Assembly: GCF_016239305.1 (NCBI RefSeq)
Contig: NZ_JAEHOQ010000018.1
Location: forward strand, 25,670-89,669
Origin: Proteus vulgaris
GTDB lineage: Bacteria > Pseudomonadota > Gammaproteobacteria > Enterobacterales > Enterobacteriaceae
Reading direction: 5' to 3'
Length of the DNA: 64,000 nt
Below the pieces are notes generated by a model. That model was not told the DNA's origin, made no database searches, and worked only from the letters and a program-made list of their open reading frames with translations. The translations under genes were made by a program, and so were the position numbers. This document shows, one piece after another, positions 19,288-28,273 of the stretch. The stretch's first letter is position 1; each line of letters begins with the position of its first letter.

Positions 19288-21330
19288 TCATCCTTTAATG
19301 CCGTAGCCTTTAAGCATAGCATCAAGTTTTGGCTCACGACCACGGAAGCGTTTGAACAGTTCCATTGGCTCTTCAGAACCGCCACGAGTTAAAATATTAT
19401 CTAGGAATGATTGGCCTGTTTCGCGGTTAAAAATCCCTTCTTCGGAGAAACGAGAGAAGGCATCAGCCGCCAGTACATCAGCCCATAAATAGCTGTAATA
19501 ACCTGCAGCATAGCCACCTGCAAATATATGGCTAAAGGCATGAGGAAAACGTGCCCAAGGTGTTGATGGAACAACAGATACTTGATCTTTCACGCTGGTT
19601 AAGGTTTCCATTACACGAGCCCCTTTTGCTGGGTCATACTCTGCATGTAAACGGAAATCAAATAGACCAAATTCTAATTGGCGTAACACAAACATTGCAG
19701 ACTGATAATTTTTTGCTTTAAGCATATTATCAAGCATTGCCTGTGGTAATGGTTCGCCAGTTTCATAATGACCAGAAATAAAAGCTAATGCTTCTGGCTC
19801 CCAGCACCAGTTTTCCATAAATTGACTTGGTAATTCAACAGCATCCCATGGCACGCCGTTAATACCTGCAACATCGGCAGTATCAATTTGCGTTAACATG
19901 TGATGTAAGCCATGACCAAACTCATGGAATAGCGTAGTGACTTCATTATGAGTAAACAGTGCAGGCTTATTACCTACTGGTTTATTGAAGTTACAGGTGA
20001 GATAAGCAACAGGATTTTGTAGTTTTCCATCGGCATGACGCATTCTTCCCATGCAGTCATCCATCCAAGCACCACCACGTTTGTGTTCACGTGCATACAA
20101 ATCAAGATAGAAGCTACCGCGCAAGGTGTTACTTTCATCGTAAAGCTCAAAGAAACGAACATCATCATGCCAAGTGTCGATGTCATTACGTTCTTTAGCT
20201 GTTAAACCATAGATACGATGAACAACTTCAAATAAGCCACTTAAAGCGCGTTGTTCAGGGAAGTAAGGACGCAGTTGTTCATCATCGATTGAGAACAGAT
20301 GTTGTTTCTGTTTTTCGCTGTAGTAAGCCAGATCCCATGATTCTAATTTATCAACGCCATAGTGTTCTTTTGCAAATTGGGTGAGTTCAGCTAACTCTTC
20401 TTTACCTTGGTGGTGAGCGCGTTGTGCTAAGTCAGTTAAAAAACTAAGGACTTGTTCTGGAGACTCTGCCATTTTAGTGGCGAGTGACTTTTCAGCGTAA
20501 TTGTTGAAACCAAGGAGTTGAGCGAGTTCGTGACGTAATGCGAGGATCTCAGCAATAATTTCGCTATTATCCCACTGACCTGCATTTGGGCCTTGATCAG
20601 AGGCTCGTGTACTATAAGCGATACTCATCTCTTTTCTTAGTTCACGATTATCAGCGTATGTCATGACGGGCAGATAGCTTGGCATATCGAGTGTTAATAG
20701 GTAGCCTTCTTGCTCTTTAGCTTGTGCGATAGCTTTTGCGGCATCAATAGCACTTTGAGGCATACCAGATAAATCTTCTACATCAGTAATTAGTTTAGAC
20801 CAACCCATCGTTGCATCTAATACGTTATTTCCATATTTAGCGCCTAATTCAGACATACGCGCGCTGATTTCACCAAAACGCTGTTGTTTCTCTTTGGATA
20901 AACCAATACCTGATAACTCAAAATCACGTAATGCATTTTCAATCGCTTTTTTCTGAGGTTGAGTTAACGCATTAAAATCAGCACTTTCTTTAATAGATTT
21001 ATAAGCCTGGTATAAGCCTTCATGTTGTCCCATCCACGTACTGAATTCAGACAGCAATGGTAAACTTTGTTCATAGGCTTCACGCAATTCAGCGCTATTT
21101 TTGACAGAGTTTAAATGACTGACTGGAGACCAAACACGAGAAAGTTTATCGCCTGCTTCTGCTAAAGGTTGGCAAAGATTATCCCAGCTAAAATGAGTAT
21201 TATCAGCCAGTAATTTTTCGACCGTTTCGCGATAAGTTGTTAACACTTTTTTTAATGCAGGAACAACATGTTCTGGTTTGATCTGGGAAAATGCAGGTAA
21301 TCCCGTTGTGCTAAGTAATGGATTTGACAT
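19288..21330 (-). CDS. prlC: Oligopeptidase A
   Basis: Cytosolic zinc metallopeptidase (M3 family) that degrades short peptides, including cleaved signal peptides. 680 residues from the ATG at 21330 (MSNPLLSTTGLPAF), which has AGGATG 9 nt upstream; the in-frame ATG at 21339 overlaps that site. The zinc motif HEFGH starts at His469, the same number as I recall for E. coli. First gene of the prlC-rsmJ operon. E. coli prlC is heat-shock regulated; no sigma-32 promoter was verified here. Confidence 0.97.
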   Translation of the reverse strand: MSNPLLSTTGLPAFSQIKPEHVVPALKKVLTTYRETVEKLLADNTHFSWDNLCQPLAEAGDKLSRVWSPVSHLNSVKNSAELREAYEQSLPLLSEFSTWMGQHEGLYQAYKSIKESADFNALTQPQKKAIENALRDFELSGIGLSKEKQQRFGEISARMSELGAKYGNNVLDATMGWSKLITDVEDLSGMPQSAIDAAKAIAQAKEQEGYLLTLDMPSYLPVMTYADNRELRKEMSIAYSTRASDQGPNAGQWDNSEIIAEILALRHELAQLLGFNNYAEKSLATKMAESPEQVLSFLTDLAQRAHHQGKEELAELTQFAKEHYGVDKLESWDLAYYSEKQKQHLFSIDDEQLRPYFPEQRALSGLFEVVHRIYGLTAKERNDIDTWHDDVRFFELYDESNTLRGSFYLDLYAREHKRGGAWMDDCMGRMRHADGKLQNPVAYLTCNFNKPVGNKPALFTHNEVTTLFHEFGHGLHHMLTQIDTADVAGINGVPWDAVELPSQFMENWCWEPEALAFISGHYETGEPLPQAMLDNMLKAKNYQSAMFVLRQLEFGLFDFRLHAEYDPAKGARVMETLTSVKDQVSVVPSTPWARFPHAFSHIFAGGYAAGYYSYLWADVLAADAFSRFSEEGIFNRETGQSFLDNILTRGGSEEPMELFKRFRGREPKLDAMLKGYGIKG

Positions 21331-21571
21331 AAAAAACATCCTGTATTTTGGTTTGCAGTGACGTAAAACACACCACTGAGTTTATTCGTTATAGATAGTA
21401 AGATGAGGATGAAACTGTATAAGTTCAATAGTATCGCGGTAATTATCCGAAGTTTTACTCAAAAACGGGATTATTTTATTTGAAAGAGGTTTTATTGATT
21501 TGATGCACTTGGGATTAAAAATAATTCAGCGTATAATCATCCCGTTATTTCCTTTTGACCCATTCAAAAAT

Positions 21572-21666
21572 GGAAGATCATCGTCCCCGGTGGGGCGGCT
21601 GGACTTCAAATCCAGATGGGGCCGCCAGCGGTCCTTGGCAGGTTCGACTCCTGTGATCTTCCGCCA
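21572..21666 (+). tRNA. selC: tRNA-Sec (anticodon TCA)
   Basis: 95 nt with an 8-bp acceptor stem (GGAAGATC / GATCTTCC), the long acceptor-T arm typical of tRNA-Sec. The anticodon loop CTTCAAA sits in a 5-bp stem, and there is a long variable arm and encoded GCCA 3' end. Inserts Sec at UGA with SelB. The neighbouring sequence on its 3' side contains rhuM debris, consistent with selC being an island insertion site. Confidence 0.98.
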
Positions 21667-21837
21667 CTTCTTGTTTCATTACTTCCCAATAAAGCATCCT
21701 ATTATCTCTTTATCATATTGTTTTTCAGTAAAATAATAAGTTTACCATCCATTTACAGGCACCCTTATTTTTTTGTTAAACCTGATATATTGTTGTTCAT
21801 AGTTTATTCATAACGTATAGAAAGTGGAGGCAATTTG

Positions 21838-22151
21838 ATGAGCGAAAATCTTCCTGAAGCACCACAGGGTGAATTTATTTTATTCCGAAGTGAAGATGGT
21901 CAAACTCGCGTCGAATGCCTCTTTGAGTCTGATACGTTGTGGTTATTTCAAGCCTCGATTAGTGAAGCATACCAGTAATATTTTTTATGGAAGACGAGTT
22001 AATCGAAGATCCAGTTGTTCGGTTTTACCGAACAACTGTGGATGATGCTAAACAGTACAATGTGCAATACTTTAATCTCTCTATGGTCGCAAAGTATTAC
22101 AAAGTGCTGGTGGAGTTAGTAAGAAAGCTACGGATAACGAACAGTGCATAA
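21838..22151 (+). pseudogene. rhuM: Degraded rhuM-family gene (two fragments)
   Basis: Fragment 1 (21838-21978, 46 codons, AGTGGAGG upstream) reads MSENLPEAPQGEFILFRSED and matches the N-terminus of RhuM virulence-associated proteins, then stops. Fragment 2 (21987-22151, 54 codons, different frame) contains EDPVVRFYRTTVDDAKQYNV followed by YFNLSMV, resembling the middle of RhuM (VVK.YLTTA.DGK.Y...YNL). The part between is missing and the rest of the protein is gone. Deletion plus frameshift; not expected to be functional. It lies 171 bp after selC, and RhuM genes commonly sit on selC-type islands. Confidence 0.72.
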
Positions 22152-22223
22152 CAACGAAAAGTGTTTTAAGAACCTTTCAGTATTAGTCGATCATTATAGA
22201 TTTTAGTTGGGCTAATTTTCTAA

Positions 22224-22586
22224 CTAGAAATCAGTCTTAGAAAAACCAGTCATACCATCTAGTCCCATTTCACGGCCTAATGCCGTCATTGGATGGACAA
22301 TTATCAATCCTCGTACGGCTTTTTTCAGCTTACCAATATCAGCTTGTTCTTTCTTAGTGATAAGGCGTTTGAATGGCATATCTTCTAATTTCTGCGCTTC
22401 TTTACTTAGTTTATTGTTACGTACAGCTTTCAGACGAACAATTTCAGTTTCCAGTTCTACTTTTTCTTTTTCAAACTCTGCGTATTTTTCCGCTTCGTCC
22501 GTCAGCGAGATACTTGCCATCTTATGGCGAATAAGATCTAAACGATCGCTAAGGAGTTTAATTTTTGCTTTTTCGATTTCTTTCAT
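22224..22586 (-). CDS. yibL: YibL ribosome-associated protein
   Basis: 120 residues, the same length as E. coli YibL, with the matching C-terminus [20 protein letters not shown]. The N-terminal two thirds is charged and helical, probably coiled coil (about 1-65). Reported to associate with ribosomes; exact role unknown. Stands alone between the rhuM remnant and yajD. Confidence 0.93.
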   Translation of the reverse strand: MKEIEKAKIKLLSDRLDLIRHKMASISLTDEAEKYAEFEKEKVELETEIVRLKAVRNNKLSKEAQKLEDMPFKRLITKKEQADIGKLKKAVRGLIIVHPMTALGREMGLDGMTGFSKTDF

Positions 22587-22696
22587 TATTAATTAACCGT
22601 GAACAAATTTCTTGTTGGCAAGTATACACTATTCTACGTAAGAGAGTGAAAAAGGGGACGAGTTGGTGCTTTGCACCAAAGCAGACATCGCATTCA

Positions 22697-23044
22697 TTAT
22701 TTCTTTTTATTGAGCATCGATTTTAAATCAGCAAAAGGATTATAGGTTGCTGCACCTACATCATCTTGTGCATCCTCACCCGCGACAACAGTTGTGCCGT
22801 ATTGGTCTGCTTCTGTGTATTTAGAGTGTTCATGATCATGGCAAAAAAGACACAATAACTCCCAGTTACTGCCATCTTCTGGGTTATTGGTATGGTCGTG
22901 ATCAATATGATGAACGGTTAGTTCACGTAAGTTCGAGTAGACAAACTCACGCGCACAACGTCCACATACCCACGGATAGATTTTCAGTGCTTTTTCACGG
23001 TAGCCACTTTCCAACCGTGCATAGTTTTTTGGGATCAGTGCCAT
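22697..23044 (-). CDS. yajD: YajD HNH nuclease-fold protein
   Basis: 115 residues with a compact HNH domain: zinc-binding pairs CGRC and CLFC, and the catalytic-type HHIDHDHTN between them. Closely resembles E. coli YajD. Biological substrate unknown. Start ATG at 23044 begins MALIPKNYARLE as in homologues. Confidence 0.93.
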   Translation of the reverse strand: MALIPKNYARLESGYREKALKIYPWVCGRCAREFVYSNLRELTVHHIDHDHTNNPEDGSNWELLCLFCHDHEHSKYTEADQYGTTVVAGEDAQDDVGAATYNPFADLKSMLNKKK

Positions 23045-23229
23045 TACTAGTATTACCTGTTATAAGAGAAAGTTTGACAATAGTTTTTCCAATATACTCT
23101 GAATGCACCGATAGGTTCAAATTTCATAAGTTCTATTTCTCTCAGTAAACCGCTAATCTTACAATCTGATGCACTCTTGGAAATTACAGGTATAATTTCA
23201 AAAATTATTGAGCAGATTTAGGCAAAAAA

Positions 23230-23763
23230 ATGGCAAAACTTACCTTACAAGAGCAAATGTTAAAAGCAGGGCTTGTGACCAGTAAAAAAATGGCAAAAGT
23301 CCAAAGAACGGCAAAAAAATCACGTGTTCAAGCACGAGAAGCAAGGGAAGCCGTAGAAGAAAATAAAAAAGCTCAACTGGAGCGCGATAAACTGCTTAGT
23401 GAGCAACAAAAACAGGCGATTTTATCTAAAGAATATAAAGCGCAAGTTAAGCAACTTATTGAAATGAATAGAATTACGCCAGTAAAAGGCGATATTGATT
23501 TTAATTTCACTGATAACAATGTGATTAAAAAGATTGTGGTGGATAAACTGACGCAATCTCAATTAATTAGTGGGCGTCTCGCCATTGCTCGCCTGGATAA
23601 TGCAGATAAAACGGAATACGCGATTATTCCAGCAAGTGTAGCGGATAAAATTACACAAAGAGATGTGGACTGTATTTTGTTAAATAACGCACTTAGCGAG
23701 ACAGAACAAGATGAAGACGATCCTTATGCTGATTTTAAAATCCCAGATGATTTGATGTGGTAA
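23230..23763 (+). CDS. yaiL: YaiL/DUF2058 family protein
   Basis: 177 residues. The N-terminal region (about 12-80) is strongly basic and helical, the C-terminal half a small alpha/beta domain, ending in an acidic DPYADFKIPDDLMW tail. Matches DUF2058 (E. coli YaiL, described as a nucleoprotein/polynucleotide-associated enzyme). Function unknown; the ATG at 23230 matches the family start MAKLTLQEQMLKAGLV. Confidence 0.9.
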   Translation: MAKLTLQEQMLKAGLVTSKKMAKVQRTAKKSRVQAREAREAVEENKKAQLERDKLLSEQQKQAILSKEYKAQVKQLIEMNRITPVKGDIDFNFTDNNVIKKIVVDKLTQSQLISGRLAIARLDNADKTEYAIIPASVADKITQRDVDCILLNNALSETEQDEDDPYADFKIPDDLMW

Positions 23764-23864
23764 TAAGCAACGTAGCTTATTACCTTAAAGGCATAGTTTG
23801 TATAAGCATTGTGCTTTATACTGCATCTGGAAATTTTTGTAGATAAACGATTAAGTAGGCGATA

Positions 23865-24347
23865 ATGGCAATGAACGGAATAATCACAAAGTGGTTTGAA
23901 GATAAAGGTTTTGGATTTATTAAAGATGAAAACGGTGATAACCGTTATTTTCATGTGATTAAAGTTGCCAACCCTGCTTTGATAAAGACAGATGCAAATG
24001 TCACGTTTGAGCCGACCACAAATACCAAAGGCCTGTCTGCGTATGCAGTTAAAGTGATCCCAGACAGCAAATACGTTTATATCGCCGGTGAGCGAGTTAA
24101 ACTGACATCTATTAAATCATTTCGAATTTACAGTGAAGATGTGCCTGCAGATACGCATATCAATAAAGAAAATACCGTACTTTCTGTCGGTACTTTAATG
24201 AATAGCATCAGACCAAAATCAGCGGATGGCGCTAATAATATGCGTACGTTGAGAAAGCTGGCGATCACCACAATGCACGGAACAGAGATAGTTTTTACTG
24301 AAGATGAACTTGATATCGATGAAACAGTAAAGGCGCTTAAACTGTAA
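23865..24347 (+). CDS. Cold-shock-domain protein with C-terminal extension
   Basis: 160 residues. N-terminal cold-shock domain with the RNP1-type motif KGFGFIKDENGDNRYFHV (about 14-31), expected to bind single-stranded nucleic acid. About 90 further residues follow that do not look like a CSD and may form their own small domain; ordinary Csp proteins are about 70 residues. Not csp-like in 5' leader: only about 100 bp separates it from yaiL. Substrate and function not known to me. Confidence 0.8.
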   Translation: MAMNGIITKWFEDKGFGFIKDENGDNRYFHVIKVANPALIKTDANVTFEPTTNTKGLSAYAVKVIPDSKYVYIAGERVKLTSIKSFRIYSEDVPADTHINKENTVLSVGTLMNSIRPKSADGANNMRTLRKLAITTMHGTEIVFTEDELDIDETVKALKL

Positions 24348-24357
24348 ATATCGACAT

Positions 24358-25083
24358 TTAAAACGGGCTCTCACAGTGCGCTTTTATTGGCGCTTGACTA
24401 ATAGGGTGAGCAAAGTGAAGTTCACTCGCATGAAGCATAAGTCGTGGAGTCCGTGCAGTTCTTTTAGTTTCTTCCATTCTTTCATTCAAGCAACAGTCGC
24501 TCCCGCCATATAAATCACAACCTAAAATAGGATGCCCTATAAACTGGCTGTGGATACGAAGTTGATGAGTTCTTCCCGTTTCAGGGGTAAATCGTACCCG
24601 TGTTAGAGGCAATAACGTTCCATTTTCTAACGTATGATAAAAACGCTCAATAACGTGATAACCAGAGCGTGCAGGTTTTCCATTAATAGGGCAAATCGAC
24701 ATGCGTGGGAACAGAGCTGGATCTTTTGCAATCGGTGCATCAATCACGCCTTCATTCTCTTTCAAATGGCCACATAGGAGTGCGTTGTATACCTTGGTTA
24801 CACTGCGTTGGCTAAATTGCTGACACAAAAGAGCATTGATAGCTTTATTGCGTGCCACAACCATCAATCCAGATGTACCAAAATCAAGTCGATGAACAAG
24901 TGTACATCCCGGAAATAGCTTCACTAACCGATAATGTACCGAGTCGATATTTTGTGGATTTTTTCCTGATAAGCTCAATAGTCTTGTCGGTTTGTTGATA
25001 AGTATTAAGTGCTCATCTTGATAAAGGATCTCGATTTCATCATGGCAAGGTGGGGCAATAAAAGTATCGATAATCGTAGACAT
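24358..25083 (-). CDS. RluA-family RNA pseudouridine synthase
   Basis: 241 residues. Catalytic motif HRLDFGTSG (64-72) with Asp67; second conserved block RVRFTPETGRTHQLRIHS and GHPILGCDLYGG are standard RluA/RluC/RluD features. No S4 domain, so closest in layout to RluA or TruC-like members; the target uridine cannot be told from the sequence. Convergent with the cold-shock gene (10 bp apart). Confidence 0.9.
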   Translation of the reverse strand: MSTIIDTFIAPPCHDEIEILYQDEHLILINKPTRLLSLSGKNPQNIDSVHYRLVKLFPGCTLVHRLDFGTSGLMVVARNKAINALLCQQFSQRSVTKVYNALLCGHLKENEGVIDAPIAKDPALFPRMSICPINGKPARSGYHVIERFYHTLENGTLLPLTRVRFTPETGRTHQLRIHSQFIGHPILGCDLYGGSDCCLNERMEETKRTARTPRLMLHASELHFAHPISQAPIKAHCESPF

Positions 25084-25207
25084 CAGCTTATCCGCAAAAA
25101 AGAAGAGAGTGGATGATAGCGAATTTTAAGTTAACAGGCGAATGTAGAGATATACTCTTAGTAATTTGAATATAATGACGATAAATGTTAATCCCTAGGG
25201 GCAACCT

Positions 25208-25453
25208 ATGAACAATGAAATCCACTTTAAATATTATGACATGGTAGAAGAGTATTCACTGGAATCAACCGATCCTGTTGCTGAGGCAGAAGAAGATGCG
25301 CTTGCTCTCTATTTTCAATTATTACTCACTCGATTGATGAATAACGAAGAAATTAGTGAATTGGCACAACAAGATATGGCAAAAGAAGCGGGTATTGATA
25401 AAAAACGCATTGACGATATCGCGATGTTTCTTAATCGCTGGGGTAATGAATAA
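25208..25453 (+). CDS. ymjA: YmjA/DUF2543 family small protein
   Basis: 81 residues, acidic, helical, ending FLNRWGNE; matches my recollection of E. coli YmjA (same length, [13 protein letters not shown] block). Function unknown. Start ATG at 25208 lies 7 nt after AGGGGC. Stands alone. Confidence 0.75.
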   Translation: MNNEIHFKYYDMVEEYSLESTDPVAEAEEDALALYFQLLLTRLMNNEEISELAQQDMAKEAGIDKKRIDDIAMFLNRWGNE

Positions 25454-25649
25454 CACGTATTGAGCTCATTAATTGTGGGCTCAATAATCTTTCAATTCAC
25501 AAAAAACAACTCTGATCATACATAACTGTATGATTTAACGTATACTCGTTATCTATTTTATTGCACATAAGTGCACGAAAAGAACTGACATGCTTTTGGG
25601 ATGTTCGATCCTTTATCGGGTGTTTTATATTCAATTGGTTGGGTGAGAT

Positions 25650-26390
25650 ATGCTGGATTTCCTAAAGAATTATGACAATTTAACGATCAGCGAAAAAAAA
25701 GTATTAAAATATCTCACCGATAATATTGCGGATATACCCTATTTAAATATTAATGATTTAGTTGCAAAAACCTTTGTATCAAAAACGGTGATCATTAATT
25801 TATCGCAAAAGTTAGGGTTTAGTGGATTTAAAGAGCTTAAATTCCAAATTAATAATTATATTTTGATGCAAAATAAAGTTGAGAAAACGAGTACAGCATC
25901 TTATAAAAAGCAATTAGAAAAAAATATTAATAAAACATTTACTTTAATTAATGAAGAACAAATTCGGGAATGTGCGAAAACCTTACGTCACTCTAGGAAT
26001 ATTTTTATTGTTGCAAGAGGTACGAGTAAAGCAGTCGGTTATTATCTTGAACACCTTTTGTTTGCTTTAGGTCTACATTGCTTTTTTATTAATGATTACA
26101 ACTTATCTGATTCATTTACTCGTCTTGTTAATGAAGACGATACGGTTATCTTTATCTCACTTTCTGGTGGTACAAAGAAAATCATTGAGACAGCAAAAAT
26201 CGTGCAATTAAAAGATGCCAATATTATTAGCATGACAGCATTTAATACTAATGAATTAACCACTTATGCAACTCATGCTCTATTTTGTTTCGCTGATAAT
26301 CATGATACAAAAAAAGATGATACTAAATCACGTATTGGCTTTTTTATGCTGGTGGATTTACTGATAAATGAGCTAGAAACATTACTTTAA
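25650..26390 (+). CDS. MurR/RpiR-family transcriptional regulator
   Basis: 246 residues. N-terminal HTH_6 domain (about 1-77, with KTFVSKTVIINLSQKLGFSGF as recognition region) and a C-terminal SIS domain (about 105-235, IFIVARGTSKAV and FISLSGGTKKII) that binds a phosphosugar. Such proteins normally control the adjacent sugar-phosphate pathway, here a PTS EIICB and a lyase 318 bp downstream on the same strand. Likely effector is the phosphorylated PTS substrate or a derivative. Confidence 0.9.
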   Translation: MLDFLKNYDNLTISEKKVLKYLTDNIADIPYLNINDLVAKTFVSKTVIINLSQKLGFSGFKELKFQINNYILMQNKVEKTSTASYKKQLEKNINKTFTLINEEQIRECAKTLRHSRNIFIVARGTSKAVGYYLEHLLFALGLHCFFINDYNLSDSFTRLVNEDDTVIFISLSGGTKKIIETAKIVQLKDANIISMTAFNTNELTTYATHALFCFADNHDTKKDDTKSRIGFFMLVDLLINELETLL

Positions 26391-26708
26391 GTTCTAATAA
26401 TTCTATTAGTTAAATGTTCTTTTTATTCTTCATGTGTGAAAATTATTAATCTACCTGATTAAAATAAATATAAATTATTTTAAAATAACCTTTTTTTCAA
26501 TATTAATATTAATATCTAGTATCAATCATCATTTCTGAAATAAGAAATTGTTTATAATTATTAATTAAATTATTTATTAAAAAGACCTAGGTCATAAAAA
26601 ATGACCTGAGATAATATTTAAAACCGCTACGTCATTCATTTCCTATAATCCCTAAGCTAGAGTACCTCGGTAATTCTTTTATATTCGAGAAGTCATAAGG
26701 AAACAAAT
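26391..26708. other. Intergenic region between the RpiR regulator and the PTS gene
   Basis: 318 bp, very AT-rich. It contains the inverted repeat listed separately and presumably the promoter of the PTS-lyase pair. Nothing else recognised. Confidence 0.5.
26584..26607. promoter_or_regulatory. Inverted repeats, candidate RpiR operator
   Basis: Palindrome GACCTAGGTC overlapping a second inverted repeat AGGTCAT-N5-ATGACCT. It lies 100 bp upstream of the PTS gene in otherwise low-complexity DNA. Could be an operator or, less likely, a terminator (no T-run). Confidence 0.45.
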
Positions 26709-28265
26709 ATGGCCAGGAAAAAATTCAGCGAATCTATTCAGCGCTTTGGTAGAACCCTACTTCTACCAATCGGTGTATTAGCACCTATCGGTATGATCTT
26801 GGGGATCAGTGGTGCTTTAGTTCAGTCTTATATGATTGCACGCTTTCCTTTCTTAGGAAATGAAACAGTCAATGCTTTATTAGTCAGTATCCGTTCTATT
26901 GCGGGTGTGGTGTTTGACAATATTCCACTTCTATTCGCAATGGGGGTGGCGTATGGAATGAGCCATAAAGATAAGGGGATCGCGGTCTTTGCCTCTGTAG
27001 TGGGCTATTTGACCTTGATAAGTACAATCAATATCTGGTTGGTATTGACTGGAAAACTGGCTGATCCTGCCATTATGACGCAGGTTGGGCAAATCAAGGT
27101 TCTGGGTATACAAACCATGAATATTAGTGCCGCAGGGGGGATTATCACAGGATTAATCGCTGCATGGGCTACTGATAAATTCTATAACCTTGAATTACCA
27201 ACAGCATTTGCTTTCTTTTCAGGGAAAAAATCTGTCGCCATTATTATGGTCGGATTAATGATTGGTGTAGGTGCATTGCTACCATTTATTTGGGAAGTAT
27301 TAGTCATGGGTTTAACTAAGCTCTCGGCTGTCTTCTTAAGTCCTGTTGGGCCTTTCTTTACCGCGGGTGGCGAGCGTCTATTTATTCCATTTGGTTTACA
27401 CCACGTCTGGAACGTTCTGTTTAGATTTACCGAAGCTGGTGGCTCTTATGTGATTGAAGGACAAACCTATGTAGGCGTTGTTCCAGCAATGACAGAAGTA
27501 TTATTTAACCAAGGGCCAAGTAGTGAATATTGGGCAATGATGCCAAGCCTGACACGTTTTATGGCTCAGCAACAAATGTTGGTTACGCTGTTCTTGTTCC
27601 CTGCGATTGCATTAGCAATTTATAAAACCTCGAAAAAAGAGAACCGCGCTGAAGTTAAATCGATGCTGGTGACAATGGTCTTAACCGCAATGTTAGGTAA
27701 CGTGACCGAACCTCTTGAATTCACCTTCGTCTTTATTGCGCCGTTACTCTATTTAATTTACGCCATTATCGTGGGAATTGGTGCGGTTCTACTCTCTTTT
27801 GCTGGTGTTGCAATTGGTTATATCCGAGGCACAGTCTTTGACTTCACCATCTTTGGCTTACTGTACGAACACACTAACTGGATCTTCCTCGTCATTATCG
27901 GTAGTGCACTTGCGGTTGTGACCTACTTCATTTTCTACTGGGCTATCGTCAAATTTGATATCAAAACGCCAGGTAGAGAAGAATCAAGCAATATGAAAAA
28001 TACGCTAATCAAAGAAAAACGTTATGGCGAAATTGCAGAGATCTTAATCCAAGCGTTAGGTGGTAAACAAAATATCCGTAATGTTGATAACTGTATTACA
28101 CGATTACGTATTGATATTAATGAAGTTAATCAAATAGATAAAGAATTAATGTTGGAGTCTGGATGTACAGCATTCTTCTTTCCGGCAGCAAACCATGTCC
28201 ATGTCGTTTATGGCCCTAAAGTCGAATTTGTTCGCAATGCTGTTGATGAAGCAATGAAGAAATAA
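26709..28265 (+). CDS. PTS EIICB permease, glucose/maltose (MalX-like) family
   Basis: 518 residues. EIIC membrane domain (about 1-420) of the glucose superfamily, with the characteristic LFIPFGLHHVWNVLF and GNVTEPLEFTFVF segments. The C-terminal EIIB domain (about 440-518) has phospho-acceptor Cys462 in DNCITRLRI. No EIIA domain, so it must borrow one (probably Crr). Nearest known layout is MalX. Substrate unknown. Starts with AAGGAAAC upstream, followed 8 bp later by the lyase gene. Confidence 0.93.
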   Translation: MARKKFSESIQRFGRTLLLPIGVLAPIGMILGISGALVQSYMIARFPFLGNETVNALLVSIRSIAGVVFDNIPLLFAMGVAYGMSHKDKGIAVFASVVGYLTLISTINIWLVLTGKLADPAIMTQVGQIKVLGIQTMNISAAGGIITGLIAAWATDKFYNLELPTAFAFFSGKKSVAIIMVGLMIGVGALLPFIWEVLVMGLTKLSAVFLSPVGPFFTAGGERLFIPFGLHHVWNVLFRFTEAGGSYVIEGQTYVGVVPAMTEVLFNQGPSSEYWAMMPSLTRFMAQQQMLVTLFLFPAIALAIYKTSKKENRAEVKSMLVTMVLTAMLGNVTEPLEFTFVFIAPLLYLIYAIIVGIGAVLLSFAGVAIGYIRGTVFDFTIFGLLYEHTNWIFLVIIGSALAVVTYFIFYWAIVKFDIKTPGREESSNMKNTLIKEKRYGEIAEILIQALGGKQNIRNVDNCITRLRIDINEVNQIDKELMLESGCTAFFFPAANHVHVVYGPKVEFVRNAVDEAMKK

Positions 28266-28273
28266 AAGGATAC

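Noticed and set aside
21500..21813. Two plus-strand ORFs across the selC region
   Set aside because: They read through the tRNA-Sec gene and have no family resemblance.
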